In this document: one piece after another, positions 1-8,039 of the stretch | Layout of the letters: each line of letters starts with the position of its first letter | Numbering within the stretch: the stretch's first letter is position 1 | Origin: a virus | Virus record (IMG/VR): IMGVR_UViG_3300045972_000485 | Span: 1 to 42,732 of that record | Length of the DNA stretch: 42,732 nucleotides | Direction: 5' to 3' (one strand) | Made by a program: the position numbers and the translations under genes | The notes under the pieces: generated by a model | Told to the model about the DNA's origin: nothing | Database searches by the model: none | Seen by the model: the letters and a program-made list of their open reading frames with translations, nothing else

Positions 1-1
1 T

Positions 2-220
2 ATAAAAATTCATGGTGGTAAAGGCAGTGCCAAATATCATGCATACAGAGGAAATCACTACACCCTTGGGCAGCTGCATAAAATGTCGACGAATGGGATT
101 GCTTTACGTGGGCTCCAAAAAAGACTATTGACTGGTAGCAGTATCGAAGACGCTATACATAAACCACTGCATAAAAATAAGCCATTCAATCAAAGAGAAT
201 TGACACACATAGAGGAATAA
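2..220 (+). CDS. 3' end of a gene with a homing-endonuclease-type helix-turn-helix tail (partial)
   Basis: The frame is open from the left edge to a TAA at 218-220, so only the last 72 codons are present. The segment TLGQLHKMSTNGIALRGLQK followed by RLLTGSSIEDAIHKP fits a short DNA-binding helix-turn-helix found at the ends of phage HNH and GIY-YIG endonucleases (pattern: L..L....GI....L..RL..G..IE.A...P). Three complete homing-type endonucleases elsewhere in the window support the reading. The catalytic part, if there is one, lies outside the window. It could instead be another phage DNA-binding protein. The motif is read by eye. Confidence 0.6.
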   Translation: MKIHGGKGSAKYHAYRGNHYTLGQLHKMSTNGIALRGLQKRLLTGSSIEDAIHKPLHKNKPFNQRELTHIEE

Positions 221-247
221 AGTAGCTTGGCGTTACCGGAGGCCATT

Positions 248-706
248 ATGTCATTTTACTCAGAAGAGAATGTTTCGCATGTTATTACCCAAGCCAAAGA
301 GTTCGCCTTATACCTAGCAACTAACTCATTAAATGCGACACCAAATCCTATTAAGCAAAATGCTAAAGTCACGGCAAAAGTCTTCTTCACTTTCTATAAT
401 AACCTCCAAACCAAACTCGCAAACGATTATTCTGCAGCTGTAGTAATTGGTGAAATGAGGGGAATCGAAAGAGTCATTAAATATTTGGAAGAAACTGACG
501 TCTTTAAGAATGAAGCCGAAAGAGATGAGCTCTATGGAGACATGCTATTCGTGATTAACGACCTCTCAAAGAGATGTAAAAAAGATTTTAATTTTGAATG
601 CAATGTTGATCAAGAGTTTATTGTTAAACGGACGGAGGAATACCTTGCGAGGCATGCGAGTCCCAGATCCGACGAAGCGTATCCTCTAAATCAGAGTCAT
701 TCTTAA
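248..706 (+). CDS. hypothetical protein, 152 aa
   Basis: I do not recognise this protein. It is soluble, largely helical and acidic to neutral, with no signal peptide, membrane segment or obvious motif. I chose the ATG at 248 because GGAGG lies just upstream; an ATG-like extension to 227 has no ribosome site. It follows the partial gene on the left and is one of the few rightward genes here. Its last 83 bases overlap the 3' end of the convergent gene at 624-938, so the tail (ARHASPRSDEAYPLNQSHS) may be a low-constraint extension. Confidence 0.6.
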   Translation: MSFYSEENVSHVITQAKEFALYLATNSLNATPNPIKQNAKVTAKVFFTFYNNLQTKLANDYSAAVVIGEMRGIERVIKYLEETDVFKNEAERDELYGDMLFVINDLSKRCKKDFNFECNVDQEFIVKRTEEYLARHASPRSDEAYPLNQSHS

Positions 707-938
707 ATCCATACCCAGCCAAAATTTGGATAACTTCAATCCATAACTTAGTGGCCCTTTCCATGTCATCTTCGGGAATGAAGAAATGCCCTTTTAAATC
801 ATTGATTAATTCCCGGGGATCAAAATAATTACAACTAAAATAATATCCAGTATCCCAACCAAGGGAGCCGTCCTCTATCTCGTGCCAGTTCTGAAGCTGA
901 TTATTTTCGACAATGTATTTAATAATGTCAGCTCTCAT
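624..938 (-). CDS. hypothetical protein, 104 aa
   Basis: Small acidic protein of unknown function. Trp- and Tyr-rich stretches (LQNWHEIEDGSLGWDTGYYF) suggest a compact globular fold. Its start overlaps the stop of the upstream gene by four bases (ATGA), typical of translational coupling in this leftward operon. It is the last gene of the operon driven from the palindrome promoter near 1887. The 3' end runs into the convergent gene at 248-706. Confidence 0.6.
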   Translation of the reverse strand: MRADIIKYIVENNQLQNWHEIEDGSLGWDTGYYFSCNYFDPRELINDLKGHFFIPEDDMERATKLWIEVIQILAGYGFKNDSDLEDTLRRIWDSHASQGIPPSV

Positions 939-1423
939 GCGGCCCTACCTTTTGGTTTATAGTGTTTTTTCCAACTGTCGCCATATAAAGTTTTGAGAAT
1001 TGTTGGATCGCTAAAAAGATCCGCCCGGGCAATGGCCACTGGTTGGATACGATAAATGCTAGTCGAGAGCTCTTGCTCGGCCAAACACCAGCGAACATAC
1101 CTTGTAACCAGAATATTGTCGAGCCCCCGCAAAGCCTGCTCTTTTCGAGCTTCATTAATGACTTTCAAGTATGAACCAATTGGATCATTACTTGATTCGA
1201 TTTCGAGCATTCGCAGCCCTACATCGATCGGATTCGTTACTGCCCCAGTCATGACCATCGAAGCCAGAACTTCAAGCAAACCATCATAAGGCACTAAGTA
1301 GTACCAGAACGGATGTTGCTTAATAAGGCCATTCGAAAGCGTGCCTAAAACATGCTCCAAATTATCCAGATCCCATCGCCTAATCATAGCGAAGGAATCC
1401 TTGTCTAGTATCGACAGATCCAT
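935..1423 (-). CDS. hypothetical protein, 162 aa
   Basis: Unrecognised soluble protein. An in-frame ATG lies at 1435, but the ATG at 1423 is preceded by a strong GGGGGGA ribosome site and gives the start MDLSILDKDSFAMIRRWDLD, so 1423 is preferred. The C-terminus is basic (DSWKKHYKPKGRAA), possibly nucleic-acid or surface binding. It sits third in the leftward operon 1844-624 and overlaps the next gene by four bases. Confidence 0.6.
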   Translation of the reverse strand: MDLSILDKDSFAMIRRWDLDNLEHVLGTLSNGLIKQHPFWYYLVPYDGLLEVLASMVMTGAVTNPIDVGLRMLEIESSNDPIGSYLKVINEARKEQALRGLDNILVTRYVRWCLAEQELSTSIYRIQPVAIARADLFSDPTILKTLYGDSWKKHYKPKGRAA

Positions 1424-1434
1424 AGATCCCCCCA

Positions 1435-1680
1435 TTATTTTTGTAAGTGCAGCCCATAGTATGTTTCATCGCCACTGCTTAAATCCCTGTCTGGGTCGAC
1501 AGTGTAAAATGATGTCTCATTACCTTGTTCATAACATCCGTAATTATTTGAAAAGAACTCGAGAGCTTCTGTTTCATTTTCGAATTCCAGATCTTGTTTT
1601 TTGAACCCTGTTTCTTCAAAGTCCCCACGGGTAGCAGACTCTTGACTAATAACTTGATACGTGACGTTAGCTTTAATCAT
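1435..1680 (-). CDS. hypothetical protein, 81 aa
   Basis: Small acidic protein with a very good ribosome site (AGGAGG) eight bases before the ATG. The sequence has aromatic and acidic stretches (LEFENETEALEFFSNNYGCY, TETFYTVDP-like segments) and no membrane segment. Function is unknown. It is the second gene of the leftward operon from the palindrome promoter; its last codons lie beside the possible extended start of the next gene. Confidence 0.6.
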   Translation of the reverse strand: MIKANVTYQVISQESATRGDFEETGFKKQDLEFENETEALEFFSNNYGCYEQGNETSFYTVDPDRDLSSGDETYYGLHLQK

Positions 1681-1688
1681 AAGGCCTC

Positions 1689-1844
1689 CTAACAGTTAAT
1701 AACCAACATATTTTTTAACTGAAGATCAGTCATTGTTTCTAAGTATTCACGGTATTCTTGAAGTTCAACTTTTGTGACGGCTTTACTAGGGTTACTATGG
1801 ATAGCAGATTTAAGCAAAGTTTCGATTATCTCTTGTCTATTCAT
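1689..1844 (-). CDS. small protein, 51 aa, first gene of an operator-controlled operon
   Basis: The short ORF starts MNRQEIIETLLKSAIHSNPS and ends QLKNMLVINC. GGAGG lies eight bases before the ATG, and a sigma70-like promoter with an embedded palindrome lies about 30 bases further upstream. Predicted mostly helical, with no Cys pairs or membrane segment. Function unknown. As leader gene of an early-type operon it may be a small regulator or host-modifying protein, which is inference from position only. Confidence 0.65.
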   Translation of the reverse strand: MNRQEIIETLLKSAIHSNPSKAVTKVELQEYREYLETMTDLQLKNMLVINC

Positions 1845-1874
1845 AAAACCTCCAAAAAGTAAGTTCTTACCCTG

Positions 1875-1903
1875 ATACTACTCCTTTTGACTCAAATAGT
1901 CAA
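1875..1903 (-). promoter_or_regulatory. leftward promoter with palindromic operator in the -35 region
   Basis: On the minus strand, TTGACT (1903-1898), a 17-base spacer and TAGTAT (1880-1875) form a sigma70-type promoter. The palindrome TTGACTCAAATAGTCAA (1887-1903 on the plus strand; 6-bp arms, 5-bp centre) covers the -35 box. The same arrangement recurs at 10160, 11250, 17821 and 21918. A protein bound to the palindrome would block the polymerase. Confidence 0.75.
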
Positions 1904-1913
1904 GCTTTTTTAG

Positions 1914-1923
1914 ACCTAATATT
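1914..1923 (+). promoter_or_regulatory. candidate phage late promoter (ACCTAATATT)
   Basis: Exact ACCTAATATT, 23 bases upstream of the ATG at 1947. One of six intergenic or junctional copies placed before rightward transcription units. It lies 10 bases from the palindrome that serves the divergent leftward promoter. Confidence 0.65.
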
Positions 1924-1946
1924 TTAATCAGTTGGAGTAATAATTT

Positions 1947-2732
1947 ATGGCTACAGATTATCTAAAAGATTGGACTAAGAAAGTTGACGCTAAAAATGGT
2001 GGATTTCACTTGGCCCATAAAAGCGGGAATCACACTATATCGTTCCTGCCTAATAAAGAAAAAGGTGGTTATGACGTTAAGCATTCCGGCAAGCAGGTTG
2101 GACATCATCCATCAGCGGCAGGGGCCTTAAAGATCGCAGCAAGCTATTTTAAACAAAATTACAATAAAGAGGCTCCGGCCAATGTCAATTTCTCCTCAGC
2201 ACCGGCTAAAAAGCCGATTATTAAAGCTGAAGGTGCCCCCAAACAAGATTACTTCAAAAGTAAGTTAGCCTCTTCCGAACAAACACCCCATTCAAAAGGG
2301 AATAAATACCAATCCCCAGCGGAAGGGACTTCAACGTTAGATGAACAACGTCATGCAAATATTAAAGGGGTAAATTCCCCAATGGATAGTGCTGGATCAT
2401 CAAGTAAAACAAAAAGCCCTCATGTCTTAAATGAAATTAAATCAATTAAGCCTAATCTTCCAAAGTCTGAATTAAATAAAGCTAAGGTAGATGAAGGAAA
2501 GTCAGTCGTTGAAAAAGTTAATGACCGCAATGGCCGCTACTTCCGTGATCGATTGGTTAACCTTAAAGGTGCATTCGCAAAAGAATCTATTCAAAATAAA
2601 AACCAAGCTAAATCTCCTGATATGGAATTCTCAACTCCACACACAAAAGAATCAGTTAAAAATAATGCCAAAATGACTCATAACAAAACTATGAGCTATT
2701 TAAAAGAAGTCAAACCAAAATTACCACAATAG
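1947..2732 (+). CDS. Lys/His-rich protein with KPNLPKSE motif, 261 aa
   Basis: Very basic, low-complexity protein, mostly disordered after about residue 70. Residues 1-75 (KNGGFHLAHKSGNHTISFLP) could form a small domain. KPNLPKSE occurs near residue 168, followed by a segment LNKAKVDEGKSVVEKVNDRN that has a clear relative in the next gene (LNKARIDDGKSLAHKV). Residues 85-90 also share DYFKSKL with the next gene, and the C-terminus ends VKPKLPQ. The pair are therefore paralogous in their linker and motif parts. First gene after a late promoter motif, so probably a virion, assembly or injected protein. No enzymatic motif seen. Confidence 0.75.
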   Translation: MATDYLKDWTKKVDAKNGGFHLAHKSGNHTISFLPNKEKGGYDVKHSGKQVGHHPSAAGALKIAASYFKQNYNKEAPANVNFSSAPAKKPIIKAEGAPKQDYFKSKLASSEQTPHSKGNKYQSPAEGTSTLDEQRHANIKGVNSPMDSAGSSSKTKSPHVLNEIKSIKPNLPKSELNKAKVDEGKSVVEKVNDRNGRYFRDRLVNLKGAFAKESIQNKNQAKSPDMEFSTPHTKESVKNNAKMTHNKTMSYLKEVKPKLPQ

Positions 2733-2741
2733 AGGATATCT

Positions 2742-4427
2742 ATGGATTTTAAATCAGCAATTGAAGAAGCAAAAAAACTAATTAAGCATTTGGAAGAAAA
2801 TCCAGCTGAATTAGAAAAGTTAAATAAGGCTACTTCCCCATTACAACAAAATGCGCTTCACAGAAAAACTTCACCAAAAGGTGTTCATCAAGCTGTTGAT
2901 CCAAAAGGTGGCTCTACTGCCCATGGTGAAGCTGCAAAATTAGGAATGAAGGATACTTCGAAAGTATGGGCCAAAGAAGCTCACGGACAAGTTCGGTCAG
3001 AGCAAAAAGCAATGCCGAAACCTAATCTTCCAAAGTCTGAAATGCAAAAAGGGGATTATTTTAAAAGTAAATTAGGTAAAGTTTCTTCACATCAACCAAC
3101 ACGTACTGGCCCCGATAAAGTCCATGCCGCTGGCGGTGGTGGAATTCACGGTAAACATGACGTTAAAGGTGTTCATAGAGATAGATTAAATCAAAGAGCT
3201 GGTAGTCATGAAAAATCTCGTTTAGGGATTTTACAAGATAAGGCTAATGCAGATGTTCCAGCTCATAAAGATGCATGGAAAGAACAACATTTAATCCCTG
3301 AACATAAAGCAGTAATCGCTGAACAAAAAGCAATGCCTAAGCCTAATCTTCCAAAATCTGAAATGCAAAAATCAGCTAAAGATATGTGCAAAGAAGAATG
3401 GGCTCCAAAGTTCCATAAATCTGCAGAGAAAGGCGTTCACCAGTCCGTTAATGCAAAAGGCGGAGCAAGTGAAGCTGGCGATAGAGCTAGAAGTGCAGAG
3501 AGAGGAAAGCCCCATGGATGGGTCGAATCTTCTTATTCTCATAAACAACAAGCTAAAGAGGCTCACGGCAAAGTAATTGCTGAGCAAAAAGCAATGCCTA
3601 AGCCTAATTTACCAAAGTCTGAGCTAAATAAGGCAAGAATAGATGACGGTAAATCATTGGCCCATAAAGTGGCTTTAAGACAAAACCGTAACTCTCGTGA
3701 TGTAAAAGAAACAAGAACTCCAACTGGGCAAAAAAATAGAACAATGTCGGCTTCAAATAAAAGAGCTGGCGAACTAGAAACAAAATACAGACTACAGACC
3801 CCAGTAGGGAACTTTAATCATGTACCGGAAAGACGTCATGGTGAAAAAATCGTAGGAGCTCCTAAGAGATCAGACGAGGATAAATCAGGTGTTCATCACC
3901 ATTCAAATACATTCGCTCAAGGGCAAATGAAGAATAAGGCCGTTGATGGCCATGGAACTTTCAGTGAAAAAGGCGGTAAATCGCATAGACTTGGTGGAAA
4001 ATACCATGCACCGGGCGGAGCTCATACAGCTCATAACGATATCATGAACGCTCAGTCAAGAATTAAACCAAACCTTCCAAAGTCTGAATTCAAGAAAGAT
4101 GAACTAGAAACAGGATTAGACGTTATTCGTGACGCTAATGTTGAAACATCTAAAAAAATGCGAGAAATGTTAAATGATACAGCTGTTCAAGCGGGAAAGA
4201 TCGCAGAGAAATTTGCGTCAGGAAAAGGAACTTTGAAGGCAGCTATTGGGACTAAAAACCAAGCTGAAGAAGAAAAGAAAGAATTCAATGAAGCAGTAAC
4301 GAAAGCTGAAGTTGGGGACAAGCTACCAAACGGATTGGTTTTGTTAAAAAAGCCAACTAAAGGCAAGAAAGGAAGCAAAATTCCACCTCCACCAAAAGAC
4401 GAAACTCCTAAAAAGGAGAAGAAATAA
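2742..4427 (+). CDS. repeat protein with four KPNLPKSE motifs, 561 aa
   Basis: Basic, His- and Lys-rich, mostly disordered. KPNLPKSE occurs near residues 93, 200, 287 and 443, the first three inside a longer repeat EQKAMPKPNLPKSE(M/L). A second repeated unit, KGVHQ.V..KGG..., occurs near residues 46 and 230 and leads to AKEAHG.V...EQKAMPKPNLPKSE. The last 100 residues are more helical, and the C-terminus is a Pro/Lys tail. No enzyme motif is visible. The protein lies between a late promoter and the sheath gene, which suggests a late structural, scaffold-like or packaged protein. The repeats may be docking or processing peptides. Ends by overlapping the next start (TAATGG). Confidence 0.75.
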   Translation: MDFKSAIEEAKKLIKHLEENPAELEKLNKATSPLQQNALHRKTSPKGVHQAVDPKGGSTAHGEAAKLGMKDTSKVWAKEAHGQVRSEQKAMPKPNLPKSEMQKGDYFKSKLGKVSSHQPTRTGPDKVHAAGGGGIHGKHDVKGVHRDRLNQRAGSHEKSRLGILQDKANADVPAHKDAWKEQHLIPEHKAVIAEQKAMPKPNLPKSEMQKSAKDMCKEEWAPKFHKSAEKGVHQSVNAKGGASEAGDRARSAERGKPHGWVESSYSHKQQAKEAHGKVIAEQKAMPKPNLPKSELNKARIDDGKSLAHKVALRQNRNSRDVKETRTPTGQKNRTMSASNKRAGELETKYRLQTPVGNFNHVPERRHGEKIVGAPKRSDEDKSGVHHHSNTFAQGQMKNKAVDGHGTFSEKGGKSHRLGGKYHAPGGAHTAHNDIMNAQSRIKPNLPKSEFKKDELETGLDVIRDANVETSKKMREMLNDTAVQAGKIAEKFASGKGTLKAAIGTKNQAEEEKKEFNEAVTKAEVGDKLPNGLVLLKKPTKGKKGSKIPPPPKDETPKKEKK

Positions 4428-4660
4428 TGGCCAAGAAACAATTTGGTGACATTACCGTGAATATCGAGACCCAAGAAGATGAGGTCGTTGCCCCAGTTAT
4501 AATCGCAGAACCAGCTAGAAGAATTCTATCTTTTGAGCAGTGGTGGGCGACTCAGCAATTCCCAGCACACCTCTTTGGCCCATTACAGACTCATATGGAA
4601 AAGAAAGGATACGTCACGTCCCAAGACTTTGAAGCAGGCGTCAAGAACTTTGGGTTATAA
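4427..4660 (+). CDS. hypothetical protein, 77 aa
   Basis: Short soluble protein: an acidic N-terminal strand region, then a helical part, FEQWWATQQFPAHLFGPLQT and a C-terminal MEKKGYVTSQDFEAGVKNFG. Coupled to the previous gene by a one-base stop/start overlap. Function unknown; its place just before the sheath suggests a late gene. It probably abutted the sheath gene before the GIY-YIG endonuclease was inserted. Confidence 0.6.
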   Translation: MAKKQFGDITVNIETQEDEVVAPVIIAEPARRILSFEQWWATQQFPAHLFGPLQTHMEKKGYVTSQDFEAGVKNFGL

Positions 4661-4666
4661 GGATTT

Positions 4667-5209
4667 ATGAAGATTTACAGTATTACGAATAATATTAATG
4701 GAAAGCAATACGTAGGATTAACTACTACTCCAATAGTACGTAGATGGTCTGCGCATGTATGCTCCGCCCATTCCATTAAAGCTAAAAATAAATGCCGAGC
4801 AATATCTTCGGCAATAGTAAAATACGGCAAAGAAAACTTTACTATTAAAGAGCTTGAAACGGTCGAGGATAGAGATTTGCTTGGGAAACGGGAGGTTTAT
4901 TGGATCTCAGCGTTAAACACCGTTTCTCCAAATGGATACAATTTGCGGACTGGTGGGGAAGTCGGTTATTGCCATCATCCCGAAAGTAATGAGCAGAACC
5001 GGCAATCTAAAAAAGGGTGGAAACTCTCCCTCGAAGCTCTACAAAGAAGAAAAGACAGAAATGCACTAGTGAAAAACCCATTTTATGGGAAAAAACATAA
5101 ACCGGAATCTATAGCCTTAATGATTCAGAAAAAGAAAGCCTATTTCATGGATCGTAAGAATAAAACATTAGAACCTAATATTATTGATAATTCACAAGGA
5201 GACTCATAG
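4667..5209 (+). CDS. GIY-YIG homing endonuclease, 180 aa
   Basis: Homing-type DNA endonuclease that cuts related phage genomes and spreads by repair. The GIY-YIG domain covers about residues 1-95: YSITNNINGKQYVGLTT carries the paired YSI/YVG motif, with the conserved Arg (RRW) near 25, Glu in REVYWI near 76 and Asn in NGYNLRTGG near 90. The C-terminal part has a NUMOD3-like DNA-binding motif (NPFYGKKHKPESIALM). It is a free-standing gene between a small late gene and tail sheath. Its final codons (EPNIID) read through a late promoter copy and its stop overlaps the sheath start. GGAT precedes the ATG. Confidence 0.9.
   Translation: MKIYSITNNINGKQYVGLTTTPIVRRWSAHVCSAHSIKAKNKCRAISSAIVKYGKENFTIKELETVEDRDLLGKREVYWISALNTVSPNGYNLRTGGEVGYCHHPESNEQNRQSKKGWKLSLEALQRRKDRNALVKNPFYGKKHKPESIALMIQKKKAYFMDRKNKTLEPNIIDNSQGDS
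5173..5182 (+). promoter_or_regulatory. candidate late promoter for tail sheath
   Basis: Exact ACCTAATATT, 26 bases before the sheath start codon, located inside the 3' end of the endonuclease gene. Confidence 0.65.
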
Positions 5210-7989
5210 TGGCACAATCTTATATTACTGACTCGGGATCACAACTTTATGTGCCGGGAACGTATGTTAATCAGGAAGTAAAAACACAAGCATCGAACAT
5301 TGGTACAGCCGGTGTCCTAACTCTTATCGGTGAAGCCGATGAAGGCCCAGATTTCTCACTAGAGGCTGATCTTTCAGACGTAGTTTACACTCCTGACCAA
5401 TACGGTTATGTAGTAAGTAAATTCGGTAGCGGTAGAATTGTAGAAGCTTTTGCTCATGCAACTAAAGCAGCGAACGACCCAGCTATTACTGGTGCTGTTC
5501 AAGCAATCCGTATCGTTAAAACAAACAAATCAACGCCTGCTACTCTTTCAGTTACAAAAGCTGGATTCGGTGGATATGCGGATCTTGCAGCAAAGAAATT
5601 TGGATACCCGGGAAATCTTGTAAAGATTAAGTCGACAGTATCTCAAAACGAAATTGCTCCAAAAGCAGAAGGCATCCTTTACGCACCAAACTTCGCAGCT
5701 GCTTCAACTTTTGGATTACGTCCAAATGGTGCAGCGGTTAATACAGTTTCAGTTAACGTAAAAATGATTGGTAGCGATTTAGCTGCAGCAATCAATTCAA
5801 TCGATCTAGGGATCTTAGCAACTGGTGGGAAAGTAATTAAGCCATTAACTGGTTTAGGAGCCCTTACTAAGACTATCTCTACAGCTCTAGTATCTGGTTT
5901 CACTGATCGTTTAACAATCACTCTTCAATCAGGATCAATCTTTTCGACTGTTCCAGTAGAAGGGCAAACATTAATTATCCCAGACAGTGACTTTGGTGTT
6001 GGACACGTTTCAGCTATCAAAGGAACTTCATCAGTTAATAACGCTGGTGCATACGTTGTTGTTCAAGTAGTAAACACTGCTTCAAACGCCTCTATCACAG
6101 TTAAAAAACTTTCTGGCCCTGCAGGAGCAGTAATTGGTGTAGCTTCAGGTGTAGTAAATGCAGCTGACGATGATATTATCCTATTCTCAAATATCAATAT
6201 CTCTAATAAAACTGGTATGGATCGCCAAGCAACTGTTGGCCTAACTGGTACTTTTACAACAGTATCAAATGACGGTGCAAACGTAGTTGTTTCAGTTCCA
6301 ACTGGATTCGTAGCTCAGCCAAAAGCTGGTGACATCGTGAAGTACTTAACTGCTTTCGCTGGTGTTAACGCTGGTTTCTACGAAGTAGTATCTTCAACAA
6401 TCAATACAGTAAACTTAGTTAGACTTTCAGACGGTTCAGCTGGTGCAACTGGTTCAGCAAACGTAGTAGTAGCAATTACTCAATCAACTCAACCATTCCT
6501 AGTATTAAAACCAGAAATCGATGGTGTTGGTAAAACGCTTGAGTTCATTGGTGACGTAGAAGCTATCTTTTTAGATAAATCTACTTATGCTGGTGCATCT
6601 CTTTCTAACAAAATGTTAGTATCTGCTTCTGAAAAGAAAATGGCTTTCTTAGTATCTAAAGGAACTCAACAATCTACTTATACAATCGGTGGAGATGTCG
6701 TTGTTCAAATCGGATGCTCTCAAGAAAATTCATTCATTAAAGTTCTAGCTGATAGGATTGAATTCTACAAATCAAGTACATTAGCTTTTACTTGTGCATT
6801 CAACCAATTCAAAATCTTAAAAGACTTAGTAGACTTCATTAACTCTAAGAAAGATTTCACAGCGGCAGTTACTCTTGCAAAATACACAACTTTTGCTTGT
6901 AGTGCTTTACCAAAAGGAACATTCACTATTTCAGTTGCTGGAACTAGCAAGTCATGTCTACTTAAAAAAGATGCTTACGATTTCAAAACAATCGTTGGGG
7001 CATCACCACTTATCTCTGTATCAATGGTTGGGGAAGGATTACCAGAAGTAATCACGCCAGACCAATTCTTAGATGGTGGATCAAAAGGTGGAACAACTTC
7101 TGCAGACTTCATTGCTGCAATCGAAGCATGTAAAAAACTTGACCTTAACTTTATCGTACCACTTATCTCTCAAGATGCTGACGCAGATATCTTGGAAGGT
7201 GAAACTGAATCTTCTTCTACTTACGTAATTGAAGCAGTTAACCAATATTTATCAGGTCACGTAATCGAGATGTCTACTGAGAAAAGAATGAGAAATCGTT
7301 CAGCTATCGGATCTATCTGGACTACTTACGATCTTGCAAAAGAAGCAGCTAATAACTTGGCAAACTTCAGATTCGGTCTAGCATTCGAAAAAGTGCGTAA
7401 CCCATCTGTAGACGGAACAATTAAAACATTCCAGCCATGGTACGCAGCTGTTAACGCTGCAGCTATGCAATTAGCAGCGGGATACAAAGGGATCGTTAAA
7501 AAAGGATCTCAAATCACTGGATTAATCTCTCCTGCAGGATTCGATTACACAAATCCGGGTGATCAAGAAGACGCTTTAAAAGCTGGTCTATTGTTCATGG
7601 AAAGAGTTCCGACTGGTGGATTCCGTTGGGTATCTGACCAAACAACTTACTCAATCGATAACAACTTCGTTTACAACTCTCTACAAGCTGTTTACGTATC
7701 TGACTTAATGGCCCTTACTTTAAAGGTTCGTTTCGACCGAGCTATCGTTGGTAAATCAGTTGCGGAAGTTTCTGCAGCTTCAGCTAAATCTTTACTTGAA
7801 ACAGAAATGTTCAACTTCTTACGTCTACGTTGGATCGCTCCATCGGATGATGCAGTAAAAGGTTACAAAAATGTTTCGATTAAATTAACTGGTGGAGTAA
7901 TGAGAATTGCTTTCGAAGCTAAAATCGCTGGATTAATTTACTTCGTACCAGTTGCAATGGCGATCTCTCAAGTAGAACAAACAGCATAA
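5209..7989 (+). CDS. contractile tail sheath protein, 926 aa
   Basis: Forms the outer contractile tube of a myovirus tail. The N-terminus (YVPGTYVNQEVK, then GVLTLIGEADEGP) and the C-terminal region, with long Thr/Ser/Val-rich strands and a final domain ending IYFVPVAMAISQVEQTA, fit the sheath family in layout. A late-gene conserved block near residues 690-760 (EMSTEKRMRNRSAIGSIW, NPSVDGTIKTFQPWY, GFDYTNPGD) matches the core sheath domain. At 926 residues it is larger than T4 gp18 (659), so surface domains have probably been inserted between about 150 and 560. Start is GTG with AGGAG upstream, overlapping the stop of the endonuclease. Tube protein follows. Confidence 0.88.
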   Translation: MAQSYITDSGSQLYVPGTYVNQEVKTQASNIGTAGVLTLIGEADEGPDFSLEADLSDVVYTPDQYGYVVSKFGSGRIVEAFAHATKAANDPAITGAVQAIRIVKTNKSTPATLSVTKAGFGGYADLAAKKFGYPGNLVKIKSTVSQNEIAPKAEGILYAPNFAAASTFGLRPNGAAVNTVSVNVKMIGSDLAAAINSIDLGILATGGKVIKPLTGLGALTKTISTALVSGFTDRLTITLQSGSIFSTVPVEGQTLIIPDSDFGVGHVSAIKGTSSVNNAGAYVVVQVVNTASNASITVKKLSGPAGAVIGVASGVVNAADDDIILFSNINISNKTGMDRQATVGLTGTFTTVSNDGANVVVSVPTGFVAQPKAGDIVKYLTAFAGVNAGFYEVVSSTINTVNLVRLSDGSAGATGSANVVVAITQSTQPFLVLKPEIDGVGKTLEFIGDVEAIFLDKSTYAGASLSNKMLVSASEKKMAFLVSKGTQQSTYTIGGDVVVQIGCSQENSFIKVLADRIEFYKSSTLAFTCAFNQFKILKDLVDFINSKKDFTAAVTLAKYTTFACSALPKGTFTISVAGTSKSCLLKKDAYDFKTIVGASPLISVSMVGEGLPEVITPDQFLDGGSKGGTTSADFIAAIEACKKLDLNFIVPLISQDADADILEGETESSSTYVIEAVNQYLSGHVIEMSTEKRMRNRSAIGSIWTTYDLAKEAANNLANFRFGLAFEKVRNPSVDGTIKTFQPWYAAVNAAAMQLAAGYKGIVKKGSQITGLISPAGFDYTNPGDQEDALKAGLLFMERVPTGGFRWVSDQTTYSIDNNFVYNSLQAVYVSDLMALTLKVRFDRAIVGKSVAEVSAASAKSLLETEMFNFLRLRWIAPSDDAVKGYKNVSIKLTGGVMRIAFEAKIAGLIYFVPVAMAISQVEQTA

Positions 7990-8000
7990 TTAAAATCATT

Positions 8001-8016
8001 AGGGGCTACGGCCCCT
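8001..8016 (+). terminator. hairpin between sheath and tube genes (weak terminator or stabiliser)
   Basis: AGGGGC, a TACG loop and GCCCCT form a 6-bp GC-rich hairpin, but no long T run follows. It may attenuate readthrough or protect mRNA ends so that sheath and tube are made in different amounts. Confidence 0.45.
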
Positions 8017-8039
8017 TATCCATGGATAGGAGATAAAAA

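Noticed and set aside
3015-3050. LPKSE repeats as sortase sorting signals
   Set aside because: The motif lacks LPxTG residues, has no C-terminal membrane helix and repeats internally; the phage looks Gram-negative.
2445-3610. CCTAATCTT copies resembling the late motif
   Set aside because: They encode the PNL of the KPNLPKSE repeat, differ at one base and lie deep inside coding sequence, so protein repetition explains them.
5679-6950. Minus-strand ORFs inside the sheath gene
   Set aside because: They mirror a strongly coding frame and lack ribosome sites or plausible protein features.
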